A stretch of 64,000 nucleotides of DNA from Flavobacterium sedimenticola. GTDB taxonomy: Bacteria; Bacteroidota; Bacteroidia; Flavobacteriales; Flavobacteriaceae. Positions 24,319-33,754 of the stretch are shown one piece after another (the first letter of the stretch is position 1; the number at the start of each line of letters is the position of its first letter). Made by a program: the position numbers and the translations under genes. The stretch is taken from the NCBI RefSeq assembly GCF_030053345.1, contig NZ_JASGBP010000002.1, positions 62,001-126,000 of the forward strand. The letters are read 5' to 3'. The notes under the pieces were generated by a model, which did not search any database, was not told the DNA's origin, and was given only the letters and a program-made list of their open reading frames with translations.

Positions 24319-26489
24319 CTCAGGATTTGCGCAATGCTGCTGTAAAATTTATCGGGATCGAACGGTTTGGTTATCACATCAGTCATCCCGAAAGAAAGCA
24401 GCATTTCCCTGTTTTCGTTTAGTGAAATAGCCGTCAAAGCGATAATGGGTTTTTGTTTGTCAAATTCCCGAATGTGTTGCGTTGCTATGGTGCCGTTGAT
24501 ACCCGGCAGATGCACATCCATGAGTACCAAATCGAAGTTGTTATCTTGTCGAAGGATTTCGATGGCTTCTTCGCCGTTATCAATTATTTGGCAGGTCATG
24601 CCTTTGTTTTCGAGCATTTTTTTGGTGACCATTTGATTGATTTTATTGTCTTCCACCACCAACACATGTTTGCCTTTTAAGACCTCCTCACAGTATTCTA
24701 CCTTTTTCTCGTCTTCTTTTACGGTTGTGTTATTGCTGTTGAGCAGGTTTAGCTCGATGGAGAAAATAGTTCCGATACCTACGGTACTGTTGAGGCTGAT
24801 TTCACCGCCCAACAAATCGACCAATTTTTTGACAATTGTCAATCCTAAACCGGTTCCGCCGTATTTTCGGTTGATTTCGATAGAACCTTGTGAAAAACTA
24901 TCAAAGATGGTTTCTTGCTTTTCGGCCGGGATACCAATGCCGGTATCGGCTACTTCAAAATGGATACGGGTAAAGTCATCCCCGTTTTCAACCCCTTTGG
25001 CGCTGACTTTAACGGTGCCCTTGTGTGTAAACTTCAAAGCGTTGTTGATGAGGTTGATAAAAATTTGGGATAACTTGGTCGGATCACCTAAGTATACCTC
25101 AGGCAACGATTCATCGATTTCCAGCACAAATTCGTTGTTGTTTTTGGCCGCAATTTCACTCATAGAACTTTGAATATCGGTGAGTAATTGTTTCAAATTG
25201 AAGTCGATGTACTCAATTTCAATAGTACTCGAATCGATGCGGTTGATTTCCAATATTTCATTGATGAAGGTCAGTAAATAATTCCCCGAAAACTTAAGTG
25301 AGTTCAGGTAATGCATTTGGGTTTTCTTCGGATTATCTTCAATCAATAAATGCGTAATTCCGTTGATGGCATTGAGCGGTGTGCGCAATTCGTGACTAAC
25401 CGTGGAGAGAAATTCCGCTCTGGCTTTGGATGCTTTTTCGGCTTTTTCTTTGGCCAACTGCAGTTCCGTGTTTTTTTCTTTTAACAGTTCATTGGTTTTG
25501 CTTCTGATGATGTTGTTTTTATAAAGAGTCAAACTCAAAAGCGATAAAATAGAGATGAGCGCGATACCCAAAATACTAATGAGTTTTACAAACTTATTGG
25601 TTTTTTGTTGTTCTTGATTTTCTTTAGCCATTTGTTCAATGGTTTTGATTCGTTCACTCTCTTTAAACTCTTCAAAATCATTAGCGTCTAATTTTTGATT
25701 ATTCAACTCGTTTACGCTTTCTTTCAGCACTAAATGTTCTTTTAAATACTGATGTGCTTTTTCAACATTGCGTAATTTTTCGTAGGCCTTACTCAACGAT
25801 AGCAAAATAGCTGCTTTTTGTTCGGGATTATTGTCTTTGGCATTTAAAGCCAATGCCCTGTTGAGATAGTTAACGGCCAGGTTGTTATGGTTCAGACTCT
25901 CTTCAATGGAACCCAACTGATATAAGGCTTCCGCTTTGGTTTTGAAAATGTCTTTGTCGTCGGGCTTGGATACAATTTCATTAAAAAGAAGCGACGCCAA
26001 ATCGGTTTTTCCTTTGTTTTTGTATAAAATTCCCTTTTGTAAATTGAGCGGTTCCGCGGCATCGATTTTCAAAACTTCATACACTGCTTTGGCTTTGTTA
26101 AAACTGATTTCGGCTTTGGAGAAGTCGTCGTTTTTCATCTGACAAATTCCCATATTGTAATAACAAATAGCCAACTGATTGGACGGAGGAATCGAGCTAA
26201 GCAGTGCGGAACATGTTGTAAATACGTTTAAGGCGTCGTTGTATTTTTTGAGTTCGAAATAGGTTTGTCCTAACGAAAAGGTGGCATCGGCAGTTTTTTT
26301 TACATCTCCTTGCGTTTTGGCGTAATTGATGGCTTTCTGGGAAAAATACAGGGAAGCTTTGTAGTTATTGGTTTTCTTGTTGAAATTTGCTAAATCGATA
26401 AAATAGGTCGTACTGTCAACCGAAGCAGTCTTCTGAGTTTGGCTTAGGCCAAAAAACGGAAATGCAAAAATGAGCCAGAACCATTTCAT
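24315..26489 (-). CDS. Hybrid sensor histidine kinase with exported TPR sensor region
   Basis: 724 residues from the ATG at 26489 (an in-frame TTG lies 9 bp upstream). Signal peptide 1-18, TPR-like helical repeats about 30-270, one membrane helix near 295-320, a coiled coil, HisKA with H366 in S-H-E-L-R-T-P-L-N, HATPase with N-L-I-N-N-A-L-K-F and G-G-T-G-L-G-L-T-I, and a C-terminal receiver with D658 in V-L-M-D-V-H-L-P-G. The TPR region is predicted to sense something in the periplasm. No DNA-binding output is attached and no partner gene is adjacent, so phosphotransfer to another protein is expected. Confidence 0.93.
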   Translation of the reverse strand: MKWFWLIFAFPFFGLSQTQKTASVDSTTYFIDLANFNKKTNNYKASLYFSQKAINYAKTQGDVKKTADATFSLGQTYFELKKYNDALNVFTTCSALLSSIPPSNQLAICYYNMGICQMKNDDFSKAEISFNKAKAVYEVLKIDAAEPLNLQKGILYKNKGKTDLASLLFNEIVSKPDDKDIFKTKAEALYQLGSIEESLNHNNLAVNYLNRALALNAKDNNPEQKAAILLSLSKAYEKLRNVEKAHQYLKEHLVLKESVNELNNQKLDANDFEEFKESERIKTIEQMAKENQEQQKTNKFVKLISILGIALISILSLLSLTLYKNNIIRSKTNELLKEKNTELQLAKEKAEKASKARAEFLSTVSHELRTPLNAINGITHLLIEDNPKKTQMHYLNSLKFSGNYLLTFINEILEINRIDSSTIEIEYIDFNLKQLLTDIQSSMSEIAAKNNNEFVLEIDESLPEVYLGDPTKLSQIFINLINNALKFTHKGTVKVSAKGVENGDDFTRIHFEVADTGIGIPAEKQETIFDSFSQGSIEINRKYGGTGLGLTIVKKLVDLLGGEISLNSTVGIGTIFSIELNLLNSNNTTVKEDEKKVEYCEEVLKGKHVLVVEDNKINQMVTKKMLENKGMTCQIIDNGEEAIEILRQDNNFDLVLMDVHLPGINGTIATQHIREFDKQKPIIALTAISLNENREMLLSFGMTDVITKPFDPDKFYSSIAQILS

Positions 26490-26534
26490 GACGTGCAACG
26501 GTTTATAGGATTTAGGAATATAAATGTAACGAAA

Positions 26535-27524
26535 TTATTTTTTTAACAAAATAATCAAGTCGATTAATCGCGATGAATAACCAATTTCGTTATCGTACCA
26601 ACCGACCACTTTGACCATTTTATCAATCACCGAGGTGAGTTGTGCATCAAAGAGACAAGAATTGCGATTGCCTAAAATATCTACGGATACGATAGGATCT
26701 TCGGTGTAAGCCAAAATCCCTTTTAGGTGCGATTCGGCCGCTTTTCGAAAAGCAGCATTAATTTCTTCGATAGTAACTTGTTTTTTTACATAGCAAGTAA
26801 TATCTGTCAAAGAGCCATCAGGAACAGGAACACGAATGCCGCTGCCTCCGATTCGGCCTTCCATATCCGGAAAAATCTTGGTTAATGCTTTGGCTGCTCC
26901 GGTAGTTGTAGGCACGATCGATTGGCTGGCACCGCGGGCTCTGCGTAAATCTTTGTGCGGTTGATCGTGCAGGCTTTGGTCAGTAGTGTAGGAGTGAACC
27001 GTAGTGATGTAGGCTTGCTCAATACCGCATAATTCATTGATAACTTTAATCATAGGGGCGGCATTATTGGTCGTACAACTAGCGTTGGATACTATAGTTT
27101 CCGTTCCGTCTAAAATGTTTTCGTTTACCCCTAATACAACCGTTTTGATTTCGGGAACTTCGCTGGGAGCGGAGAGAATAACTTTTTTTGCTCCCGCGGC
27201 AAGATGTTGATTGATTTCAGAAAACAATTTGTATTTACCGGTGCTCTCAATGACAAAATCAACATTCGGCCATTGGAGATCTTGAATATTTCTTTCATGG
27301 AAGAAACGAAAATGTTGTCCGTCAACAATAATCGATTGCTCGTCGAAGGAAACATCATAAGGCAATACACCGTGTATGCTGTCGTATTTAATGAGATGTG
27401 CCATGGTACGATTATCGGCAATATCGTTAATAGCAACGACTTCAATACTCGGATGATGGAGTAGTAAACGGAACAAATTTCTTCCGATTCGTCCGAAACC
27501 ATTGATGGCGATTTTAGTTTTCAT
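26535..27524 (-). CDS. gap: Glyceraldehyde-3-phosphate dehydrogenase, type I
   Basis: 329 residues from the ATG at 27524; an upstream TTG in frame is less likely. NAD-binding start I-N-G-F-G-R-I-G-R, catalytic Cys in S-N-A-S-C-T-T-N-N, phosphate-site residues in A-R-G-A-S-Q-S-I-V-P-T-T-T-G, and the C-terminal W-Y-D-N-E-x-G-Y-S. It oxidises glyceraldehyde 3-phosphate with phosphate. The start overlaps the end of the CDF gene by 11 bp, so it is the third gene of lipA-CDF-gap. It may be a second GAPDH paralog, since its neighbours are not glycolytic. Confidence 0.95.
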   Translation of the reverse strand: MKTKIAINGFGRIGRNLFRLLLHHPSIEVVAINDIADNRTMAHLIKYDSIHGVLPYDVSFDEQSIIVDGQHFRFFHERNIQDLQWPNVDFVIESTGKYKLFSEINQHLAAGAKKVILSAPSEVPEIKTVVLGVNENILDGTETIVSNASCTTNNAAPMIKVINELCGIEQAYITTVHSYTTDQSLHDQPHKDLRRARGASQSIVPTTTGAAKALTKIFPDMEGRIGGSGIRVPVPDGSLTDITCYVKKQVTIEEINAAFRKAAESHLKGILAYTEDPIVSVDILGNRNSCLFDAQLTSVIDKMVKVVGWYDNEIGYSSRLIDLIILLKK

Positions 27525-28392
27525 TTGGTTCAATATGTATCAAAACATGTCCCAATTGAGGGATTTCTTTTCGCAAGGTGTCTTTAAGTAAGTGGGCAAT
27601 ATCGTGTCCTTCTTTTACCGATATTTCAGCATCAACAGTAGCATGGAGATCGACATGATATTTCATGCCTGCTTTCCGGATGAAACATTTCTCGGTATCG
27701 ATAACCCCTTTCACCGTAAGGGAAACTTTTCGGATGTCTAAAATTAAGTCGTCGTAGAGATGTTCATCCATAATTTCTCCCAAAGCCGGTCGGAAAATAA
27801 GGTAACTGTTATACAAAATAAAACCGGAGGCAAAAAGCGCCGCCCAATCATCTGCCGATTCGTAGCCTTTTCCTAAAAATAGCGCTACCGAAATTCCGAT
27901 GAAAGCCGCCACCGATGTTACTGCGTCGCTTCGGTGGTGCCAGGCATCAGCTTTTAATGAGGAGCTGTTGGTTTCTATTCCGCGTTGCATCACTTTTCTA
28001 AAGGAAAACTCTTTCCAAATAATGATACCGCCTAACACATAGAGTGTCCATGATTTAGGCAAGTCATGCGGGGTACCGATATTCAGGATGCTTTCGTAGG
28101 CGATGATGGTGGCCGATGTGATTAAAAAGCCTACCACTATAAAAGTAATTAAAGGTTCCGCTCTGCCGTGACCGTAGGGATGATTTTCATCGGCCGGTTT
28201 GTTGGCGTATTTTAAGCCGAATAACACTAAAAATGAAGCAAAGATATCCGTGGTTGATTCGATGGCATCGGCAATCAAGGCATAGGAATTTCCAAAGAAA
28301 CCGGCCAATCCTTTCACTAATGCCAACAAAGTATTTCCGATTAAACTGAAATACGTGGCTTTGATAGCAGATTCTTGATGGCTGATTTCCAT
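27514..28392 (-). CDS. Cation diffusion facilitator (CDF) transporter
   Basis: 292 residues. Six membrane helices (about 10-205), the conserved A-D-A-I-E-S-T-T-D segment in the second helix, H-P-Y-G-H-G-R-A-E linking to the third, A-D-A-W-H-H-R-S-D-A in the fifth, and a cytoplasmic C-terminal domain with metal-type histidines (K-Y-H-V-D-L-H). CDF proteins export Zn2+, Fe2+ or Mn2+ in exchange for protons. The metal cannot be fixed from sequence. Second gene of the operon: 8 bp after lipA and overlapping gap. Confidence 0.94.
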   Translation of the reverse strand: MEISHQESAIKATYFSLIGNTLLALVKGLAGFFGNSYALIADAIESTTDIFASFLVLFGLKYANKPADENHPYGHGRAEPLITFIVVGFLITSATIIAYESILNIGTPHDLPKSWTLYVLGGIIIWKEFSFRKVMQRGIETNSSSLKADAWHHRSDAVTSVAAFIGISVALFLGKGYESADDWAALFASGFILYNSYLIFRPALGEIMDEHLYDDLILDIRKVSLTVKGVIDTEKCFIRKAGMKYHVDLHATVDAEISVKEGHDIAHLLKDTLRKEIPQLGHVLIHIEPNEN

Positions 28393-28400
28393 TGTGAAAT

Positions 28401-29270
28401 TTATAAAATGTGCTTTTCGGCATGATACGACGAACGTACTAAAGCACCGCTTTCCACATGTCGAAATCCCATAGCTTTCCCTATTTTTTCGTATTTTTCA
28501 AATTGCTCAGGTGTGATAAATTCTTTAACCGGTAAGTGTTTTTTGCTGGGTTGTAAATACTGTCCGATGGTTACAATATCCACATGATTATCTCGTAAAT
28601 CCTGCATGGTTTGGATGACTTCTTCTTCGGTTTCACCCAGTCCCAGCATGATACCCGATTTGGTTCTGCGGATTCCCTTTTCTTTGAGGTATTTCAACAC
28701 CGCTAAGCTTCGGTCGTATTTGGCTTGGATGCGTACTTCGCGTGTCAAACGACGAACGGTTTCCATATTGTGAGATACTACTTCGGGATTGGCTTCTACG
28801 ATGCGGTCTAACATTTTTTCGTTACCCTGAAAGTCGGGAATAAGCGTTTCCAAAGTGGTTTCGGGATTCATTCTTCGGATAGCCTGAACGGTTTCGAACC
28901 AAATAATGGAGCCCATATCTTTTAAATCGTCACGATCGACGCTGGTGATAACCGCGTGTTTGATTTTCATGATTTTGATAGAGCGCGCTACTTTTTCGGG
29001 CTCTTCCCAATCTACCGTCTCCGGACGTCCCGTTTTTACACCGCAAAACCCGCATGAACGGGTACAAATATTGCCCAGAATCATAAACGTAGCCGTTCCT
29101 TCACCCCAGCATTCTCCCATATTGGGACAGCTTCCGGAAGTACAAATGGTATTCAGCTTGTATTTATCTACTAAGCCTCTGAGCTCGGTATATTTTTGTC
29201 CGATGGGTAATTTGACTTTGAGCCATTTTGGTTTTGCAATCGGCTGGTTACTGTTGATGATTGATTCCAT
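28401..29270 (-). CDS. lipA: Lipoyl synthase (radical SAM)
   Basis: 289 residues. Auxiliary iron-sulfur cluster C43, C48, C54 (C-x4-C-x5-C) and radical-SAM cluster C69, C73, C76 (C-x3-C-x2-C) are all present. The C-terminal R-S-S-Y motif is seen (V-R-S-S-Y-H-A-E). It inserts two sulfurs into octanoyl groups of lipoyl domains, completing the cofactor of pyruvate and 2-oxoglutarate dehydrogenases. First gene of the operon, with a promoter box 17 bp upstream. Confidence 0.97.
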   Translation of the reverse strand: MESIINSNQPIAKPKWLKVKLPIGQKYTELRGLVDKYKLNTICTSGSCPNMGECWGEGTATFMILGNICTRSCGFCGVKTGRPETVDWEEPEKVARSIKIMKIKHAVITSVDRDDLKDMGSIIWFETVQAIRRMNPETTLETLIPDFQGNEKMLDRIVEANPEVVSHNMETVRRLTREVRIQAKYDRSLAVLKYLKEKGIRRTKSGIMLGLGETEEEVIQTMQDLRDNHVDIVTIGQYLQPSKKHLPVKEFITPEQFEKYEKIGKAMGFRHVESGALVRSSYHAEKHIL

Positions 29271-29287
29271 ACTGTTTTTTTGCTTGG

Positions 29288-29295
29288 CAAAGATA
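29288..29295 (-). promoter_or_regulatory. -7 promoter box of the lipA operon
   Basis: TATCTTTG on the minus strand, 17 bp before the lipA ATG. Confidence 0.6.
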
Positions 29296-29375
29296 CAAAG
29301 GATGATTGAAGAATGGGTGTTTTAGATTTCAGAAAATGATGTTAAAAAAATGAATTTTAAAAGTAGGGGTTTGAA

Positions 29376-30623
29376 TTATGATTCTACAAAATCCATGTGA
29401 CGGTTGTGGGTTTCACTGATGGTCAACGTGGCATAAATGCCTAAGGCGAAGGCTACCAATCCTACGATAGCAGCGGCATTAATAACAGAGTGGCTTGCTT
29501 TAAAGTAGTCAAACCCAACAAGCATGATGGGCACCGTACCTCTTACCATATTGGGTACGCTGGTGGTAGCCGTGCTTCTGAGATTGGTGCCGAATTGTTC
29601 TGCCGAGACCGTAACAAACATCGCCCAGAAGCCACAGCCTAATCCAATCCATCCACAATAAAAGTAGTACATGTTTTCGGTTTTGGGACCGCTGAATAAG
29701 AGCAATGTGACACCTAAAAGGGTAAAAAGCAGCATGTACAAAATAGCTTTTTTTCGCGATTGCAATTGGTGGGAAAACCAACCGCTGCCAAAATCGCTGA
29801 CCGAGGTGGAAATGTAGGTCCACATAATGGCTTTTCCGGGATCGATGGAAGCAATGCCCATTTCGGGTGCGAATTGATTGGCCATAAAAACCAATATGCC
29901 GATACAATACCATATCGGAACACCAATTAAAATGCATTTTACATATTTGGTAAAGAGCTTAGGCGAGGTGAAAAAGGCAAAGAAGTTGCCTCTTGAAATG
30001 GACTTGTCTTCTTTGACGGATTGAAACATACCGCTTTCCGCCACGCTGATACGCAACACCAAGAGCATTAAACCCAGTCCGCCACCGATAAAATAAGCAG
30101 TAGTCCAACTTCCGGCTAATTCTACGGTAAACTGCGCCACCACGGCACCCAACACCCCAAATCCGGCTACAATGGAGGTCCCCAAGGCGCGGAGTTCTTT
30201 GGGTAAGGTTTCGGAAACCAACGTAATACCGGCGCCCAATTCGCCCGCCAATCCAATTCCGGCGATGAATCGGAGCCAGGCGTAAATCATTCCTTTATCG
30301 GCGAAATCGAGTTGCGGTAAAAAGCCGCAGGCAATATTGGCTAACGAATACACGATTATGGATCCGAACAGTACCGAGAGTCGTCCTTTTTTGTCACCAA
30401 ATACGCCCCAAAGGATACCGCCCAATACCAGTCCGATCATTTGGTAATTGATAATCAAGGTACCAACGGTGTCGGCTTCCAATCCTAAATCGTTGAGGCT
30501 TGAAATGCGGACAATGCCGAAGAGCAGTAGGTCATAAATATCTACAAAATAGCCTAAGGAAGCTATAATGACCGGAAATCCGAACAGGTGTTTTATCTTT
30601 TCTCGCGTGGTGAATTTTGTCAT
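29376..30623 (-). CDS. Major facilitator superfamily transporter
   Basis: 415 residues, 12 predicted helices. The MFS motif between helices 2 and 3 appears as G-V-F-G-D-K-K-G-R-L-S. The sequence recalls the metabolite:proton symporter group, but the substrate is unknown. The frame runs 38 codons further upstream; the ATG at 30623 is chosen because a promoter box sits at 30644-30651 and would lie inside the longer version. Divergent from the dioxygenase gene. No terminator is seen after it. Confidence 0.9.
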   Translation of the reverse strand: MTKFTTREKIKHLFGFPVIIASLGYFVDIYDLLLFGIVRISSLNDLGLEADTVGTLIINYQMIGLVLGGILWGVFGDKKGRLSVLFGSIIVYSLANIACGFLPQLDFADKGMIYAWLRFIAGIGLAGELGAGITLVSETLPKELRALGTSIVAGFGVLGAVVAQFTVELAGSWTTAYFIGGGLGLMLLVLRISVAESGMFQSVKEDKSISRGNFFAFFTSPKLFTKYVKCILIGVPIWYCIGILVFMANQFAPEMGIASIDPGKAIMWTYISTSVSDFGSGWFSHQLQSRKKAILYMLLFTLLGVTLLLFSGPKTENMYYFYCGWIGLGCGFWAMFVTVSAEQFGTNLRSTATTSVPNMVRGTVPIMLVGFDYFKASHSVINAAAIVGLVAFALGIYATLTISETHNRHMDFVES

Positions 30624-30643
30624 AGTTGGTTTTGGTTGCGATT

Positions 30644-30651
30644 CAAATATA
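30644..30651 (-). promoter_or_regulatory. -7 promoter box of the MFS gene
   Basis: TATATTTG on the minus strand, 20 bp before the ATG at 30623; a TTG (minus, 30677-30679) lies 25 bp further up. Confidence 0.6.
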
Positions 30652-30736
30652 TATGATTTTGTGATGTAGTCGTTTACAACTTGAACAGAGATGTTAAATT
30701 TTTCTTTTTCATAGTTTAATCTTATCATAAATGCCA

Positions 30737-30744
30737 TACATTTG
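30737..30744 (+). promoter_or_regulatory. -7 promoter box of the extradiol dioxygenase-like gene
   Basis: TACATTTG fits TAnnTTTG, 20 bp before the ATG at 30765. Confidence 0.6.
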
Positions 30745-30764
30745 TATATACAAGTATTAATCTA

Positions 30765-31643
30765 ATGAATCGCGCTGATTTTATCAAGCTGGCAATAGGA
30801 GGAACAACCATGATGGCATTACATCCCTTATATAAGTGGTCTAAAGACCTTAAAGAAACGGATCAAAAAATGCCGGTATTATTTATTGGTCATGGTTCGC
30901 CCATGAATGGTATTGAAGACAATGAGTTTTCGCAAAAATGGCATCGTTTAGGGAAAGAGATTCCCAAACCCAAGGCTGTTTTAGTCATATCGGCGCATTG
31001 GCTTACTCAAGGCACCCATGTCACGGCCATGGAAAACCCGAAAACCATACACGATTTCGGTGGTTTTCCGCAAGCGCTGTTTGAGGTGCAATATCCTGCG
31101 AAAGGAAGTCCGGAATTGGCTTTAGAAACACAAAAAATAATTACATCAACTTCCGTAGGTTTGGATCACGATTGGGGATTGGATCACGGTACTTGGACTA
31201 TTGTTCGTCACATGTATCCGGATGCAGATATTCCGGTGTTGCAGTTGAGTATCGATTACAAAAAACCGCCGCAATACCATTTTGATTTGGCTAAGGAATT
31301 AGCTTCTTTACGAAAAAAAGGGGTGCTCATCATCGGTAGTGGTAATATGGTGCACAATCTGCGTATGGTGGCTTGGGATAAACTCAACGAGCCCGAGTTT
31401 GGTTACGATTGGGCTCAGGAGATTAACACTGTTTTCAAAAACAAAATCAGTTCCGGGGATGCGCAATCGATGATTAATTACCAAAAATTAGGCAGTGCGG
31501 CACAATTGGCCATTCCGACGCCCGATCATTATTATCCGTTACTTTATACACTTGGTTTGCAGGAGAAAAAGGATGCCGTGTCTTTTTTTAATGACAAAGC
31601 TGTAGGAGGTTCACTGACCATGACTTCGGTACAATTCGGATAA
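30765..31643 (+). CDS. LigB-type extradiol dioxygenase (4,5-DOPA dioxygenase family) with an export-like N-terminus
   Basis: 292 residues. The catalytic part starts near residue 37 and has the metal and active-site histidines of the YgiD/DODA group: F-I-G-H-G-S-P-M-N, S-A-H-W, D-H-G-T-W and S-G-N-M-V-H-N. Such enzymes open catechol rings using Fe2+ (Zn2+ in some crystals). Oddity: the first 36 residues (M-N-R-A-D-F-I-K, then a hydrophobic stretch) resemble a Tat-like signal with only one of the two arginines, while E. coli YgiD starts at the catalytic fold. Periplasmic or membrane-anchored location is inferred. Single-gene unit with promoter and terminator. Confidence 0.9.
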   Translation: MNRADFIKLAIGGTTMMALHPLYKWSKDLKETDQKMPVLFIGHGSPMNGIEDNEFSQKWHRLGKEIPKPKAVLVISAHWLTQGTHVTAMENPKTIHDFGGFPQALFEVQYPAKGSPELALETQKIITSTSVGLDHDWGLDHGTWTIVRHMYPDADIPVLQLSIDYKKPPQYHFDLAKELASLRKKGVLIIGSGNMVHNLRMVAWDKLNEPEFGYDWAQEINTVFKNKISSGDAQSMINYQKLGSAAQLAIPTPDHYYPLLYTLGLQEKKDAVSFFNDKAVGGSLTMTSVQFG

Positions 31644-31645
31644 AT

Positions 31646-31672
31646 AAAAAAGGAAGCTAATGCTTCCTTTTT
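31646..31672. terminator. Bidirectional terminator
   Basis: Stem AAAAAGGAAGC (31646-31656) / GCTTCCTTTTT (31662-31672), loop of 5 nt, serving the dioxygenase gene and the convergent C1 peptidase gene. Confidence 0.92.
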
Positions 31673-31674
31673 TA

Positions 31675-32766
31675 TTACAGTTTCAACGCTTCTTTGGTTT
31701 TGGGTAGTAAAGCATCTTTATGAACTAATACCGAAATGGCTTTGAGTTTTAGGTAGGGTACACTCATGTAAACATAGCCGTCAATTCCCGATTTTGTGCC
31801 CCAAGAATTTTTGACTTTGTAATACACATTCCCTTTTTGGTCTCTGGCTTTTCCGACAATATGCATTAAATGATCATCGGTAGTGTTGTAATTTTCAAAT
31901 TCGGCTTGGCGAAACTCCGGTGTAATTTTCATTTCGGGCTTAATTTCGGTAATACATTTCTCGGTATCTTCCTCTTTTTCCGGAATTACTGCTACGCCGT
32001 TTTTGGCCGAAAAAGTTTTCTCACTCACATCACTGTCTAAGGCTACTGTAAAACCACGTTCTATGGCATAGTCAATGTTGCTGACAAACTCGTCTAAAGG
32101 AACATTGTAAAAGAAACCGTTGGAGTAATTGTCGGGAATATTCAAAATAAATTGGGTATACATCGGTTGATGGGTGAACGATGTGATTGTCACATAATCG
32201 TTGAGGTTGATTTTGTAGGTTGCGGCAAGCTCTTTCGGACTAATCGTTTTTACCCCATCTGATTTTCCCATATAACGATTCAAAACATCGCTGTAGTCGG
32301 TTTTCCAATTGGGATATTTCAGAGGCGTTTCTGCCACGGCTTTTTTCAGAATTTCTTCTAATTCCACTACCATTTTGGAATGATCGTATTTATCTTCCGG
32401 GTTCAGTTTCCCGCTAAAATCGCTTTGCAAAGCCAATCCTTTTTGGGCAGCACTGTTGATGACATCATGATTTAAACCGCCTTCCCCGAATTGTGCTTTT
32501 CCTTGTCGCATTACATAATTATCAGCTTTGTCTAAATAATTGATTTTAACATTGTACATCTCCGATAAATCCAATTTTTTTCCGGAAGCTCTGATGATTT
32601 CGGCTTCTAGAAAAGAGGTGGATGAAAAACTCCAACAGGTTCCGGTGTTTTCTTGCGCCGTAACCGGAGTGGCTTCAATGTCTTTAACCGTTTGAAAATT
32701 ATACTTTTGGGAAAACACTTGTCCGCTCAACAATAACAGCAAACCGCACAGGATATTTTTATTCAT
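31675..32766 (-). CDS. Exported C1-family cysteine peptidase (PepC/bleomycin hydrolase-like)
   Basis: 363 residues. Signal peptide 1-19 (L-S-G-Q-V-F-S-Q). Papain-like active site: C44 in T-G-T-C-W-S-F-S-S, His in D-H-L-M-H-I-V-G near 302, Asn in K-N-S-W-G near 325. This order and the short pre-Cys region match aminopeptidase C / bleomycin hydrolase enzymes, which are normally cytoplasmic, so the signal peptide marks an exported variant. It probably trims peptides in the periplasm. Confidence 0.9.
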   Translation of the reverse strand: MNKNILCGLLLLLSGQVFSQKYNFQTVKDIEATPVTAQENTGTCWSFSSTSFLEAEIIRASGKKLDLSEMYNVKINYLDKADNYVMRQGKAQFGEGGLNHDVINSAAQKGLALQSDFSGKLNPEDKYDHSKMVVELEEILKKAVAETPLKYPNWKTDYSDVLNRYMGKSDGVKTISPKELAATYKINLNDYVTITSFTHQPMYTQFILNIPDNYSNGFFYNVPLDEFVSNIDYAIERGFTVALDSDVSEKTFSAKNGVAVIPEKEEDTEKCITEIKPEMKITPEFRQAEFENYNTTDDHLMHIVGKARDQKGNVYYKVKNSWGTKSGIDGYVYMSVPYLKLKAISVLVHKDALLPKTKEALKL

Positions 32767-32892
32767 AAGATTATGTTTAGTGATGAGGTTAAACTCAAAA
32801 AATGATTTATTTTTACGCTAAAATAATGGTTTTAGTGAAGCCGGCGTTATTTTTAACTAAAAAGTAAGAAACCTGTAAAAGTTTGTTTTAAA

Positions 32893-33735
32893 ATGAGTGC
32901 AATCAATTGGATTACCGCCAAAGAATTTGAAGATATCACCTATAAAAAATGCGACGGAGTCGCCCGTATAGCGTTTAACCGACCGAATGTACGCAATGCT
33001 TTTCGACCTAAAACAACCAGTGAATTATACCAAGCATTTTACGATGCCATGGAAGATACTTCTATAGGTGTGGTATTATTGTCGGCTGAGGGTCCGAGTA
33101 CTAAAGACGGGGTTTGGTCTTTTTGTAGCGGCGGCGATCAGAAAGCCCGCGGGCATCAAGGCTATGTCGGAGAAGATGGTTACCATCGTTTAAATATCCT
33201 CGAAGTGCAGCGTTTAATCCGCTTTATGCCGAAAGTAGTTATTGCGGTGGTTCCGGGTTGGGCCGTTGGCGGAGGGCATAGTTTGCATGTGGTATGCGAT
33301 TTAACACTGGCCAGTAAAGAACACGCTATTTTCAAGCAAACCGATGCCGATGTGACTAGTTTTGACGGCGGTTACGGTTCGGCGTATTTGGCCAAGATGG
33401 TCGGGCAAAAGAAAGCCAGAGAAATTTTCTTTTTGGGTCGAAATTACACGGCGCAAGAAGCACACGATATGGGTATGGTGAATGCTGTGATTCCGCATGA
33501 TGAATTGGAGGCCACCGCCTACCAATGGGCGCAGGAAATTTTAGCCAAATCGCCAACCTCTATCAAAATGCTCAAGTTTGCCATGAACTTAACCGATGAC
33601 GGCATGGTGGGTCAACAAGTATTTGCCGGAGAAGCCACACGTTTGGCGTATATGACGGATGAAGCGGTGGAAGGCAGAAATGCCTTTTTGGAAAAGAGAA
33701 AGCCTAACTTCGGGAAAAACAAATGGATTCCGTAA
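32893..33735 (+). CDS. menB: 1,4-Dihydroxy-2-naphthoyl-CoA synthase
   Basis: 280 residues, crotonase fold. Family marks: S-G-G-D-Q-K-A-R-G, V-P-G-W-A-V-G-G-G-H-S-L-H, and T-D-A-D-V-T-S-F-D-G-G-Y-G-S. It closes the second ring of menaquinone from o-succinylbenzoyl-CoA. First of a rightward run menB, two PH-domain genes, menA, MBL hydrolase, TPR protein and menC, with small gaps. Confidence 0.97.
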   Translation: MSAINWITAKEFEDITYKKCDGVARIAFNRPNVRNAFRPKTTSELYQAFYDAMEDTSIGVVLLSAEGPSTKDGVWSFCSGGDQKARGHQGYVGEDGYHRLNILEVQRLIRFMPKVVIAVVPGWAVGGGHSLHVVCDLTLASKEHAIFKQTDADVTSFDGGYGSAYLAKMVGQKKAREIFFLGRNYTAQEAHDMGMVNAVIPHDELEATAYQWAQEILAKSPTSIKMLKFAMNLTDDGMVGQQVFAGEATRLAYMTDEAVEGRNAFLEKRKPNFGKNKWIP

Positions 33736-33754
33736 TATAAATGATTTAATGGCT

